This document shows, piece after piece, positions 22,867-32,008 of a stretch of DNA of 64,000 bases. Both the position numbers and the translations under genes were made by a program. The stretch is from assembly GCF_030272615.1 (NCBI RefSeq), contig NC_081405.1, positions 653,194,920 through 653,258,919 of the forward strand, written 5' to 3'. Position 1 is the first letter of the stretch. Each line of letters opens with the position of its first letter. Below the pieces are notes generated by a model. It was not told the DNA's origin. It ran no database searches and saw only the letters and a program-made list of their open reading frames with translations. Source of the DNA: Cryptomeria japonica. Its lineage: Eukaryota > Streptophyta > Pinopsida > Cupressales > Cupressaceae.

Positions 22867-24100
22867 AGTTCAGAAAAGACTCTTCCTTTGAGTAGATTCT
22901 CTATCCTTTCTTCTGAACATAAGGGATTTTCCTTGCTCTGGTGCATATTCAGATATGGTACCATCACCTTCCGGTTCCCCATTTGCTACACAACTTCTTG
23001 CCATTCCCTACTTACATTCATAGAATCTATGTCGGGTTTCCCCACACTTGAAACATTTGCTAGGAAATTCTTTACCAGTACTATTGCTACCTTTCCGTAG
23101 TGTCTTCTGCTCTGGTTCTTTACTCTACTTAGGTTTTGACTCCTCTTCTTCAACCAGTTTCTTACTACTGTCACTCATCTTGAATTTCTCCTTTCTCCTA
23201 TTCAGTTGTCTTCTTCTCATCTTCTCCTCAGCCTTCAAAGCATACTGATAAGCTTCTTCCACTATGGGAACCTTCAACATACTCATCTCATCTTGAATGT
23301 TAAAAAGAAATTTCATTGATGTACCTCACCACCTTTTCTTTGTCCATCTCTCTATGTCCAGATCTAATCACCACCTTGTAGAATTCCTTAGTATATTCCT
23401 TCACAGTCATGTTTCTCTATTTTAGGTTCTGCATCTTCTTGAATTACTCCAATTCATAGTCTCCTGAGATGAACTTGGTCTTCAATCTTGCAATCATTTA
23501 TCTCCAATGGGTGATCTTAAATTCACCATTCTCTACTTTGTCTTTCTACAATTATTTCCACTACAAGGCAACATGCCCTTTCAACTTAGTCTATGCCAAC
23601 CAGACTCTTTGCGAGTCCTTGACATCCTTAAATCAAAGTAGTCCTCTAACTCTCTGATCCAATCGATCAGATCCTTCGGGTTTAGCGTTCCTGAAAAGTT
23701 GGAAACCTCAAATTTATGAACTTTACTTGCTTGTGTGACTGCTTTCATGAATCCTTCCTCTCTTTCATCTTCCGATCCTTTAGGTTCATCAAGTTCTTCA
23801 CCGACTTCCTCATATTCATCCTCAGAATCAGGGTTTCTAAGAAAACCAACCAAAGTGTTTCAGATTTTGTTCCTCACTTCATTCTTGAAGTATTCCATCA
23901 TCTTATCTACCCTCTAGGGGTTTGTCCTTTTTGGTGGCATCTCCTCTTCCATTTTGGTGAACTACCTCAACTTGGCAATCTAACTGTCAGTTTCAATTGC
24001 CTACCCTCAGCTATCTATTGAACACACGTTCAACATGCCTTCAATCGGTGATCTATCCACCCAAAGAAATGCCTCAATGTTCGCAAACAATTCTTCCACC
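22867..24100 (-). pseudogene. G unit b: gypsy Gag
   Basis: The frame 23853-23581 gives an acidic N-terminus and KFEVSNFSGTLNPKDLIDW, the entry to the Retrotrans_gag fold. The frame 23316-23125 continues the basic C-terminal part. A zinc knuckle lies near 23010-23050 in a different frame. Frames are broken at several points. It is clearly the same gene as in unit a. Confidence 0.7.
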
Positions 24101-25904
24101 ATCTAGTCCATAACCAGCTTTGATACCACTTGGTACAATTATGACCATTAAAACCCTGGAAGAGAATCAACCAAATTATGCAGCAAGAGCAACACCACAA
24201 AAGCAACAAGAAAACATAACAAGACTGCATAAATAGGTCATATTAATGCCTTAGAACTTTCATCAATCATCATATAATCATCAAAGAACATCTGACAATT
24301 AAACGGTTACATGCAGGCTATCAGCAAGATACAATCCAATCCGGGACTCTAAGAATCAACCAGATCATAAAATGCAAATATAAATCTTTATTCTCTATTC
24401 TATTTCCTCTGCCCCTACAAATGATTACATAATAACATATTTATACCCACTGGAACATATCTGGGTCCGCCTCATAAGATTACATTTACCAATGCAGTAA
24501 AATGAAACATGTAATTAGGTCGGCCTTAAGAATTAAATAAATATTTATGGAAAATAACAACCAAGAGATGTGGTTCAGCAGGAAGGTTACCCACATGCCA
24601 AAGAACATCAAACAAGACCCAAGATAGATCCACATGCCAAGAATTGTGTTGATTATGAAGGAAAATCAACCGGTAAGCACAACAACTATTTGGGAACCAG
24701 AAATAGTCAACTAGAAGCAATAACTGATAGGAAAGGAACCCAAATGAACTGAAAATATGGGATAAAGCACATGAACTAGCTTGGAAACCAAAAATAATAT
24801 TTGCCACGAAGAACAAGCAACTACCGGTACCAACCAGTAAGAACACAAAAAACTTCACAAATATTTGAACAAGAACAAAACTAAAAGGAAATATTTTTAA
24901 ATGATGTAAGATTTCTTATCGACTAGGGATGCTCCTGCATTAGACAACCCAAGTAGAAAAAGATGTTCCATGAGAGGCAACTCATGAAAATCTAAAAGGA
25001 TTTAGAATAAAGACCCCATGCTCATTTCTTATCCAAACATCTCCCTTATCTGCCAACCTCTATTTTAACTCTTCTTGTGCCTCAAATGGCTTCTCTAACC
25101 TCCAACCCTCTTTGTTTCTCTACCTTTGCTTCATATCTATACATTGTCTTTGTTTACTATTCTTTTTCTTCTATAATTCTGACTTGGTTCTTCCACAAGA
25201 CTGTTGGCATTGCATGAAGATTGCATTAATGAAGTATAGTGTTGTCATTGATGTCAATAGTAACCGGTAATGGAGTTGTATTACAACCGGTAGTGATGCA
25301 ATAATGCAACCAGTAGTAGAGAAGTAATGGAAACCGGTATTGGTATTTAAAGCAGAGTGATCAACCGGCAACCCTAACCGATGGAGCTTGGTGAATCAGT
25401 TATGTTGATCTATGATCGAATGGTGATTGGAGATGGAGATGCCACATATGCATGATGCACATGATGAGTTTCAAAGTAGTTTTGGTATGTATAGATAACT
25501 GTTTTATCTTGGGAATGAACAAATGCATATAATTAAGTGAATAATAGATGATGAGTTATAGGATCCAATGTGCAGTGATCCAGGAGTGGTCAAAGTTATC
25601 TTGAACAATGTGTAGTTGATTGCTATGTAATCCAACAGTCATGTTTGAACTGATATGTTTGTAATATCTATGAGATCTTAGGTTTTGTGATTTGTTACCG
25701 ACCTATTGTATTTCTTTTTAAGGTTGATGAGTTGTTTTGTAATAGTGTTGGCAATTTTGTTAAGTGTGGTAGTGTTATTGATTGTCAAACCAGAAGGAGT
25801 GTCTGCAAAACATTTTGAAGGAAGATAGGAGAATCAAAGGATCTAATTAAGAAAGATAGTGTTATTACCAGATCATAAAGACCTCATTGTTCTCTAACCA
25901 TTGC

Positions 25905-26137
25905 AATAGTTAAATCCCTTAACTGGGTAAGATTTAATAGGCTTGGTTCTTTCTAAATCCTTTAACTAGATGATCCATTAGCTTGGATTTGAAATCCTCT
26001 ATCAAGGTTACTCCTAATGGGGTATTGCCTTTAATAGGGTATTATAGTCAATCCCTTAACTAGGTGGTCCTTAACTAGATCTGTTCCTAACAGGAAATTT
26101 TTGTAAAGCTTCTAACAGGGCTTGTCTCCTAATAGGA
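25905..26137 (+). repeat. Mini-hairpin array in LTR H
   Basis: At least six short self-complementary words share a TAAC or TAAT loop: CCCTTAACTGGG (25917), TACTCCTAATGGGGTA (26009), CCTTTAATAGG (26028), GGTCCTTAACTAGATC (26066), TTCCTAACAGGAA (26084) and TCCTAATAGGA (26127). Stem sequences differ while the loop stays the same. Confidence 0.6.
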
Positions 26138-26182
26138 TGAAATTTAGAAGAGTTCAGAATACTTGTGAGTATTCATCCCTAC

Positions 26183-26210
26183 CGTGGTTTTTCCCATTTG
26201 GGTTTCCACG
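26183..26210 (+). promoter_or_regulatory. ENE-like hairpin of LTR H
   Basis: Lower arms CGTGG/CCACG, T5 opposite T3, upper arms CCCA/TGGG. Confidence 0.65.
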
Positions 26211-26532
26211 TCAAAAATTATTGTGTCAAGTGGTGAATGATTTTGTGGTTATGTTTTGATATGGTTGATATGATTAACTGGTAAAGCCACTTAGATATTA
26301 TTAGATGACCAGAAGTGATTTGAAATGAGCTATTACTGAATATGTTATTATGTAAAGTTTTGGTTAAATGGTATGTGAGTTTTAGATTTGTTACATTGTT
26401 ATATTGATATTTTGGTCAATCGGTAAACTTGACAGTGTAGTTGCAGTTTTGGTATAGTATCCAAACCAGTTAGTTTTGCAAGTTGTTTATGAGTTGGGAT
26501 TGAGTTTGGTGAAAGTTTAGTTTTTTTTCTAT

Positions 26533-26558
26533 CTACTGATTCACCCCCCTCTTAGTAG
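26533..26558 (+). promoter_or_regulatory. C-loop hairpin of LTR H
   Basis: CTACT/AGTAG stem (five bases, then one mismatch and one more pair) with a loop containing TTCACCCCCCT. It lies 34 bases from the LTR end. Confidence 0.6.
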
Positions 26559-26657
26559 TTGACTGGATCCTTATTGATTCATCATATTATCAAAGACTTC
26601 ATCCGGTTCCATCTGCCATCAGACCTAGCTGTCAGATCCTTTTGCAAACTCATGTCA

Positions 26658-27174
26658 CCTTCTAGTATAACCTCTACAACTAGTTCTATCAGATCTTTCT
26701 TCAAAACCTTCAGTATAACCTCTACAACCAATTCTATCAAATGCAACTTTTCTTAGGACTCAGATTCTTCTCAATAGTAACTAATCAATGTGAAATTATG
26801 CCCATCCTTCTCAATAGTAACTAGGTTTCTTCTACAGTCATAAATAGCTCATCTATCATACTGCCAAGGTTTTCCCAACAAGACATGACAAGCACTCATA
26901 GCTACAACATCACACAAAACTTCATCTCAAAAAGGCCCAATGTTGAAATTCACCAAACATGACTCCTTTATCTCTATCTTCTAATAATCTTGTAACCAAC
27001 TTACCTCATAATGACAAGGATGCTCAAGCCTCTTCAATCCAAGCTTCACAACAATCTCCTTAGATACTAAATTGTCAATACTTGCACTATCTACAATAAC
27101 ATTGCAACACTTACCACTTGATTTACACATAGTCCAGAAAAGACTCTTCCTCTGAGTAGATCCGGTATCCTTTT
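26658..27174 (-). pseudogene. G unit c: protease fragment
   Basis: It follows internal units a and b base for base from their LTR boundary through the protease (for example the complement of LGKPWQYDR near 26860), with more stops than either. It is cut at 27174 by element I. Only about 520 bp of this unit is in the window. Confidence 0.65.
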
Positions 27175-27199
27175 TGTTAGATAGTTTACATAACCGGAG

Positions 27200-27229
27200 G
27201 ACAACTAAGAGGGGGGTGAATCAGTTGTC
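27200..27229 (-). promoter_or_regulatory. C-loop hairpin of element I LTR
   Basis: GACAACT/AGTTGTC, 7 bp, around a loop with the G run (C run in sense). Confidence 0.65.
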
Positions 27230-27345
27230 ACAGATTACCAGAAGCATTAGCAATTTAAACTTTAATACCGGAATAGTAGTTAATCTAATAAGCATAAATA
27301 ATAATCATAGAATAAAATCCATCCACACAACACAAGGATTTGTAG

Positions 27346-27374
27346 ATGGAAAACCTCGTAAAGGGAAAAACCAT
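27346..27374 (-). promoter_or_regulatory. ENE-like hairpin of element I LTR
   Basis: Lower arms ATGG/CCAT, where A has GTGG/CCAC; A4 opposite A5 on the plus strand (T5/T4 in sense). The upper helix is weak (CCT/AGG). Confidence 0.55.
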
Positions 27375-28494
27375 AGTGGGAAGCCTACCAACAGTCAGAT
27401 AATACTTTTGCAGTAAGTATGTGAATTTACAATGAAGGGGCTTACACTTGCAGGAAGGCCAACAACCTAGAGCACATTGCTCATAACAAAAGGAGCCTCA
27501 CTAACTACATATAAATCCAAACTACAATCCAGAGAAGTGTTGAACTGCAAAAGATAGCATCTCCTATGCCTGAGTACAATTTTGGTTAAGCTCAATACCG
27601 GAGGAATAAATCCTCTTACACAAACCCAATTCAATCTCCAATGATTGACAAACTCATCTTCCTAAATGATATTCCATTATTTGCACATTACATTCCTTGA
27701 CCATGACCTCTCACATTAACCATGATGATCTACAATGAGATCTTACATCTTATTATGCAAACCCTCGACCATAAATAATTAGGTCGGCCACCAGACGATA
27801 AACCAATGACATAATTAAAAACCATGTCATCCTTAGACCAAAACAAATAATATCCAACACATAAGACATCTCAGAAATACAATAATAGGTCCTATCCACA
27901 TGTTACATTAATGTCGGTCCATAACCTAGATCAATCAGGACCAAGTATAGGTCCACATGCTTGAGCAATGATCTCCAAATGTTAAGTCTCGAACACAATC
28001 ACCAAAAGTATCCTGAAACTCTATCAGAAGCTGCACAACCACCACTTATGCAATTCATCAAAGATATCCACCAAAATCTCTACCGATGAAACCCTCGGCG
28101 GATCCAGAAACCAATCTTCTAAGCAAGCAAGATAGCATCCAATCACCAAACCAAAACCAACTTATCAAATATGAGTATAAGTATCATGAACAAGCCAATT
28201 CCATCACCAGATTATATTGGATACTACCGGATCATGCCAGATCCAAGTTAACCAGAAACCAATCAACCTACCAGCTCCATAAGGGTCCCGATAAAGCATC
28301 CAAACAGATAGTGTTGACATCAATGAAAAATCATCAATGGAACACAATCAATTCCACCAAATGGCCAACAATATCCCCCTTTGGCATTGATGGAAATACT
28401 AGATGTGAAAAACATCTAAGTACCAAGAAATGCCAAACAAGTCTCCCCCTATGGAAGACTGATGAATAATGATGAACAACAAATACCCTAACTA

Positions 28495-28525
28495 GTACTA
28501 AGAGGGGAGGGGGGTGAATCAGTAC
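28495..28525 (-). promoter_or_regulatory. C-loop hairpin, C 3' LTR
   Basis: GTACT/AGTAC arms around AAGAGGGGAGGGGGGTGAATC (C-rich in sense). Confidence 0.6.
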
Positions 28526-28820
28526 ATACAAAAACTTCTCAACAACTTATCAAGTTAAAACAATGTTAACTGATTGTCTTCATCATTGAACTTAACCATG
28601 GCAATACTAGTTAAACATAGTAAGACTTCAGACATCAAAACTAGTAAAACTAAATGCTTCAAATAACATTCAACACTTGATAACTACTTCACCAATATAC
28701 TCATGCATGTGTTGTATAAGTAATACCATAACCATTAGCTTTGCATGCAATATTCACCTAAACAAAGATTCCTCAATCATCACATGAAAAATGCACAACT
28801 CATAACACACAAATTTTTCA

Positions 28821-28848
28821 CGTGGAAAACCAAATTGGAAAAACCACG
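28821..28848 (-). promoter_or_regulatory. ENE-like hairpin, C 3' LTR
   Basis: Lower arms CGTGG/CCACG, A4 opposite A5 on the plus strand (T5/T4 in sense), upper arms CCAA/TTGG. The 5' LTR copy is at 49394-49417 with TGG/CCA. Confidence 0.65.
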
Positions 28849-28891
28849 ATGGGGATGAATACCCACAAGCTTATTTTTGAACTCTTTTGAA

Positions 28892-29115
28892 GCTCCCTCT
28901 ATTAGGAGCCTAGCCTGGTTAAAGACTTTACAATAAGGTTCTGTTAGGAACCAATCTTGTTAAAGATCACCTGGTTAAGGGATGGCTATATACCCTATTA
29001 AAGGTTGAAACCCTGTTAAAGGTTACCTTGCTAGAGGATTTGAAGAACTCAATGATCTTGAGTCACCTGGTTAGAGGATTTGCAATAAACCTATTAAAGC
29101 TACCCGGTAAAGGGA
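28892..29115 (-). repeat. Mini-hairpin array in C LTR
   Basis: Plus-strand examples: GCTCC..GGAGC (28892-28909), GGTTC..GAACC with loop TGTTAG (28937-28952), ATCTT-GTTA-AAGAT (28954-28967), and AACC..GGTT around CTGTTAAA (29009-29024). The GTTA loop (TAAC in sense) stays constant while stems change. Repeated in the 5' LTR at 49465-49690. Confidence 0.6.
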
Positions 29116-29897
29116 TTTTCCTACTATTGAAATGGTTAGAAGACAATAGGTAAAGCTCTGATTTGATAATGACACTACATGCTAAGGCAGATCCTTTTCA
29201 GCTCCTCTACTCTACAATCACACTCTGCAGTTTTCCACTCACTGGTCTGGCAAGTATCTCATCAATTGGATACAAACACAACATGTGCCAACACAAACAA
29301 TAACAACCATCATTGACCTTATAGACAACAATTAGATTCATAGCATAAACCCTAAACCCTAAACATTTTAGGTTTACAATTACAAGTGGTCCAATCCTGA
29401 CCGTTCAAACACTTTACATAGAGTAAAACAATCTCAAACAAATAACAAGTCATTCTACATCATCCATTCTTCACCACATATGGGAATCAGTAACCCATCA
29501 TGCTCTCTTCACATACCGCTAAGAAGAATGTTCATTCCTGAGGTAGACATTTAATGCAATCGATCTTCACACGTAGGAACCTCAAGGAAATCCTTCACGT
29601 GCACAAAAATGACATGGCATCTCGATCTCATCCTTATCTCTTAGCTAACACATCACAAAATGTCACTGGTTGCATCGCACAAGCTAGATTGCCAAACCAG
29701 AAACCCTAGAGATGAGACTACCAACCAGTAGTCATACTTAGTGAAACCCTGACAACGGTCCACTTCATCCCTTCAAACCGGTTCTCCTACTTGATCATCA
29801 ATAAAAACTTCTTCCAATCTTCATACTAGTTCACCTGCACTTATTGACATCAATGACAACATACATTATCATCATACCATTTCATCAAAAGCCAACA

Positions 29898-30261
29898 ATC
29901 TCCCCCTTTGGCATTGATGGCAATACTTAGTGTAGCATTGCAACTATAAACAACATAGACTAGTGCAACTATAACATATATCTTCTCCCATATCATATAT
30001 CTCCATCATTAGATATCTTCTCCCCCTTTGACAACAATGCCAAAGTGGAGGCACAAGCTTCCATTCTCCACTATGCTCCTCCCCCTCTGGAGTAGCATCC
30101 TTCAACACATGGATCTTGAAAGATTTGACACTGTAGTACTTGACTGATGTGGAGCACACATTTTAATTTACTTCATGAAGGGGCAAAACTCCTAATTCAC
30201 CTCTCAAATAGGTAAATGTAGTCTTTGATAAGGGTTTAGTGAATATGTCTACTAACTGCTC
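29898..30261 (-). pseudogene. Element C: pol C-terminal tail and 3' untranslated region
   Basis: The minus strand from 30261 continues the RNase H tail interrupted by J: after SSKEQ at 44998 the codons give LVDIFTKPLSKTTFTYLRGELGVLP, a block typical of copia pol C-termini. The 3' untranslated part ends at the polypurine tract complement ATCTCCCCCTTTGGC (29898-29912). Arms TTGACATCAATGACAA (29844-29859) and TTGGCATTGATGGCAA (29908-29923) bracket the LTR edge. Confidence 0.8.
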
Positions 30262-30276
30262 TATTAGGATTCCCAG

Positions 30277-30308
30277 AGATACTGAGAGGGGGGGGTGAAT
30301 CAGTATCT
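30277..30308 (-). promoter_or_regulatory. C-loop hairpin, J 3' LTR
   Basis: AGATACTGA/TCAGTATCT, 9 bp perfect. The 5' LTR copy (44221-44251) differs by one base that leaves a wobble. Confidence 0.7.
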
Positions 30309-30442
30309 AACCGGTTTGTGAATTTACTTGATTTAAAACATGTAAAGCATATCAATACTGTGTACCGGTAAACCAAAAATAATGCAGTAAACAAGAATAA
30401 CAACAACCACATGAAAAGCACAACATAACACAGTAGTTTAAT

Positions 30443-30469
30443 GAGGAAACCCGGTGTGGGAAAAACCTC
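30443..30469 (-). promoter_or_regulatory. ENE-like hairpin, J 3' LTR
   Basis: Lower arms GAGG/CCTC (other families have GTGG/CCAC), A3 opposite A5 on the plus strand, upper arms CCC/GGG. K inserted only 14 bases away. The 5' LTR copy is at 44396-44412. Confidence 0.6.
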
Positions 30470-30668
30470 GGTGGGATTTGTGTGTTAGGCCCAATATGGA
30501 AAGCTAATGTACTAAGAGGGGAGGGGTGAATAAGTACTTCAAATCCTTTCTTTAACAATAACTTTACTGTTATGCATAAACCAAAAACTACTGTAACATA
30601 ACATAAAGCTAAAACAAATAAATAACAATCATACATGATTCACTCCATAACACATATATTTTGGTTAC

Positions 30669-30699
30669 GCAGAAACTCTTGGTTAGAGAGAAAAACTGC
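30669..30699 (-). promoter_or_regulatory. ENE-like hairpin, K 3' LTR
   Basis: Lower arms GCAG/CTGC, A3 opposite A5 on the plus strand, upper arms CTCT/AGAG. The sequence of both helices differs fully from A, yet pairing is kept. 5' LTR copy 37515-37545. Confidence 0.65.
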
Positions 30700-30744
30700 A
30701 GTGGGGATGGCACCCACAACTTCACTACTGCAATAATAAAGGTT

Positions 30745-30915
30745 GCTCCGTTAGAGCTACATGTTTAGCTATTTCTGATAGCTTACCCTATTAGGAGTAT
30801 CAAGATCGTTAGATCTACCTTGCTAAAGGATTTTACAACACTTATTCTAAATGCTACACCTGGTTAAAAGCTTTACAATTTATAAACTTTGTTAGAGTCT
30901 TTTACCCTGTTAAAG
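30745..30915 (-). repeat. Mini-hairpin array in K LTR
   Basis: Plus-strand hairpins: GCTC-CGTTA-GAGC (30745-30757), AGCTAT..ATAGCT (30767-30783), AGATC-GTTA-GATCT (30803-30816) and CCTT-GCTA-AAGG (30818-30829). In the 5' LTR the first reads TCTC-GGTTA-GAGA, a two-sided change. Confidence 0.65.
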
Positions 30916-31633
30916 GTTTTTCTTACAACTCAAAATATTACAATAAAATCTTTACAAATATCTGCAACTTTACATCTGGAATGTTATAGCAAATTCTATG
31001 TGCTCAAAATGAGATTACCTTTCTTATAGCATACCTCGGTAACCCATAAAGTAACTCGGTAAACCTTTCTGTTTACTCTGTTCCTTGACTGTTCTCTGAA
31101 ATCCTTCTCGGTGACCTCTGTGTCTCTGACAATCACAATACTCAGTGCTTGCTTGTCTATTGCACATATCTTGCTTCATACACCTCATTTATTTCTTCAT
31201 TTTTATCCTTAATCCATGTTGTATAAATAAATCTCTTATGTCGGTGATCTGGTTCATTTCTTTGATCTTACAAACATAATTTATCGAATGAATAACCATA
31301 CAAAATATTTCATTGGATAGATGACCTCAAAATCATATAAAATCTTTAAGTGCAATTTCCAATGAGATAATGGTTCTTTGTTCCTCGATCTTGTAACATG
31401 TTTCCACACATGTGTCTAGGTTCAATGAATCTAGTAAAACATTTCACTCGGTGTGTGTTCACTCGGTATATTTTTTTTGCTGCTCGGTAGAAATAGAGTG
31501 TAACTCGGTAGACAAATCGGTGTATACTAGGCTCTATGACTACTTTCTTCTATAACCGACTGCTTTGTGCTTACTGACTGAATATTTCGATAGTAGTAAC
31601 CAACTAGAGTATATAGAATGACTTTGGATATAA

Positions 31634-31684
31634 AACTAATGGCAACTTAGTAAGTAGTAACAATCTCCCCTTTTGACATTAGTT
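31634..31684 (-). promoter_or_regulatory. Polypurine tract of K with bracketing inverted repeat
   Basis: AACTAATG (31634-31641) pairs perfectly with CATTAGTT (31677-31684); after one mismatch CAA/TTG pairs again. The LTR edge and polypurine tract are in the loop. Confidence 0.7.
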
Positions 31685-32008
31685 GAGATGTTTGACAAAA
31701 CTACTTTCAAAGTCATAACTCAAAAATCTATATAGTTACAAAATTTGACTAAACTGACAGTATATACAATTGTCAATAAAATAGTATATTCAGGTATACT
31801 CCCCTTATCAATATACTATACATAACTCTGATTTTGCATGCTCGGTGATCAATCTCCTGTATTTACTGCTCGGTTGTCACTGTTCTGCTCACTGTCAAAA
31901 TTAACTGTGCATTTGATACTCTGTTCGATATACTCCCCTTGTATACTACACTCCCCTTTTGATACTTTGATACTATACTCACTCCCCCTTTTTGACAAAC
32001 ATCAAAAC

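Larger units (their letters stand above)
25202..26592 (+). repeat. Solo LTR H with intact target duplication
   Basis: 1,391 bp from TGTTGGCATTGC to ATATTATCA, flanked by AAGAC at 25197-25201 and 26593-26597. No internal sequence, so one LTR remains after recombination between two. Copia-type LTR with the ENE-like hairpin, the C-loop hairpin and a run of mini-hairpins. Confidence 0.92.
24131..26657 (-). repeat. G LTR c, split by solo LTR H
   Basis: The two parts 24131-25201 and 26598-26657 together equal one G LTR. H and one copy of its 5-bp duplication lie between. It ends CATGTCA at 26657 like the other two LTRs. Confidence 0.75.
11337..27174 (-). mobile_element. Element G: tandem array of a gag-protease-only gypsy element (3 LTRs, 3 internal units)
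   Basis: The order from left is LTR a (11337-12500), internal a (12501-14288), LTR b (14289-15460), insertion B, internal b (from 22337 to 24130), LTR c (24131-26657, split by solo LTR H), and part of internal c (26658-27174, cut by element I). All units are in the same orientation. Each internal unit is about 1.8 kb and encodes only Gag and protease. Such LTR-sharing arrays arise by unequal recombination between LTRs. With no RT or integrase the element must use enzymes from another gypsy element. Confidence 0.75.
27175..28370 (-). repeat. Element I 3' LTR
   Basis: 1,196 bp; the minus strand starts TGTTGGCCATTTGG and ends ATCTAACA. The polypurine tract complement ATATCCCCCTTTGGC follows at 28371. 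Confidence 0.85.
28460..29897 (-). repeat. Element C 3' LTR
   Basis: 1,438 bp. Contains the C-loop hairpin (28495-28525), the ENE-like hairpin (28821-28848) and mini-hairpins (28892-29115). Two to three copies of CCCTAAA near 29347 are LTR sequence, repeated in the other LTR. Confidence 0.88.
30483..31662 (-). repeat. Element K 3' LTR
   Basis: 1,180 bp. C-loop hairpin 30509-30537, ENE-like hairpin 30669-30699, mini-hairpins 30745-30915. Polypurine tract complement ATCTCCCCTTTTGAC from 31663. Confidence 0.9.

Noticed and set aside
28086-28469. 127-residue open frame in the LTR of element I
   Set aside because: It is on the strand opposite to the element, inside the LTR, and runs into element C; no similarity to known proteins seen.
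29345-29367. Telomere-like CCCTAAA repeats
   Set aside because: Only two to three copies, present at the same place in both LTRs of C (again near 49917), so they are LTR sequence.
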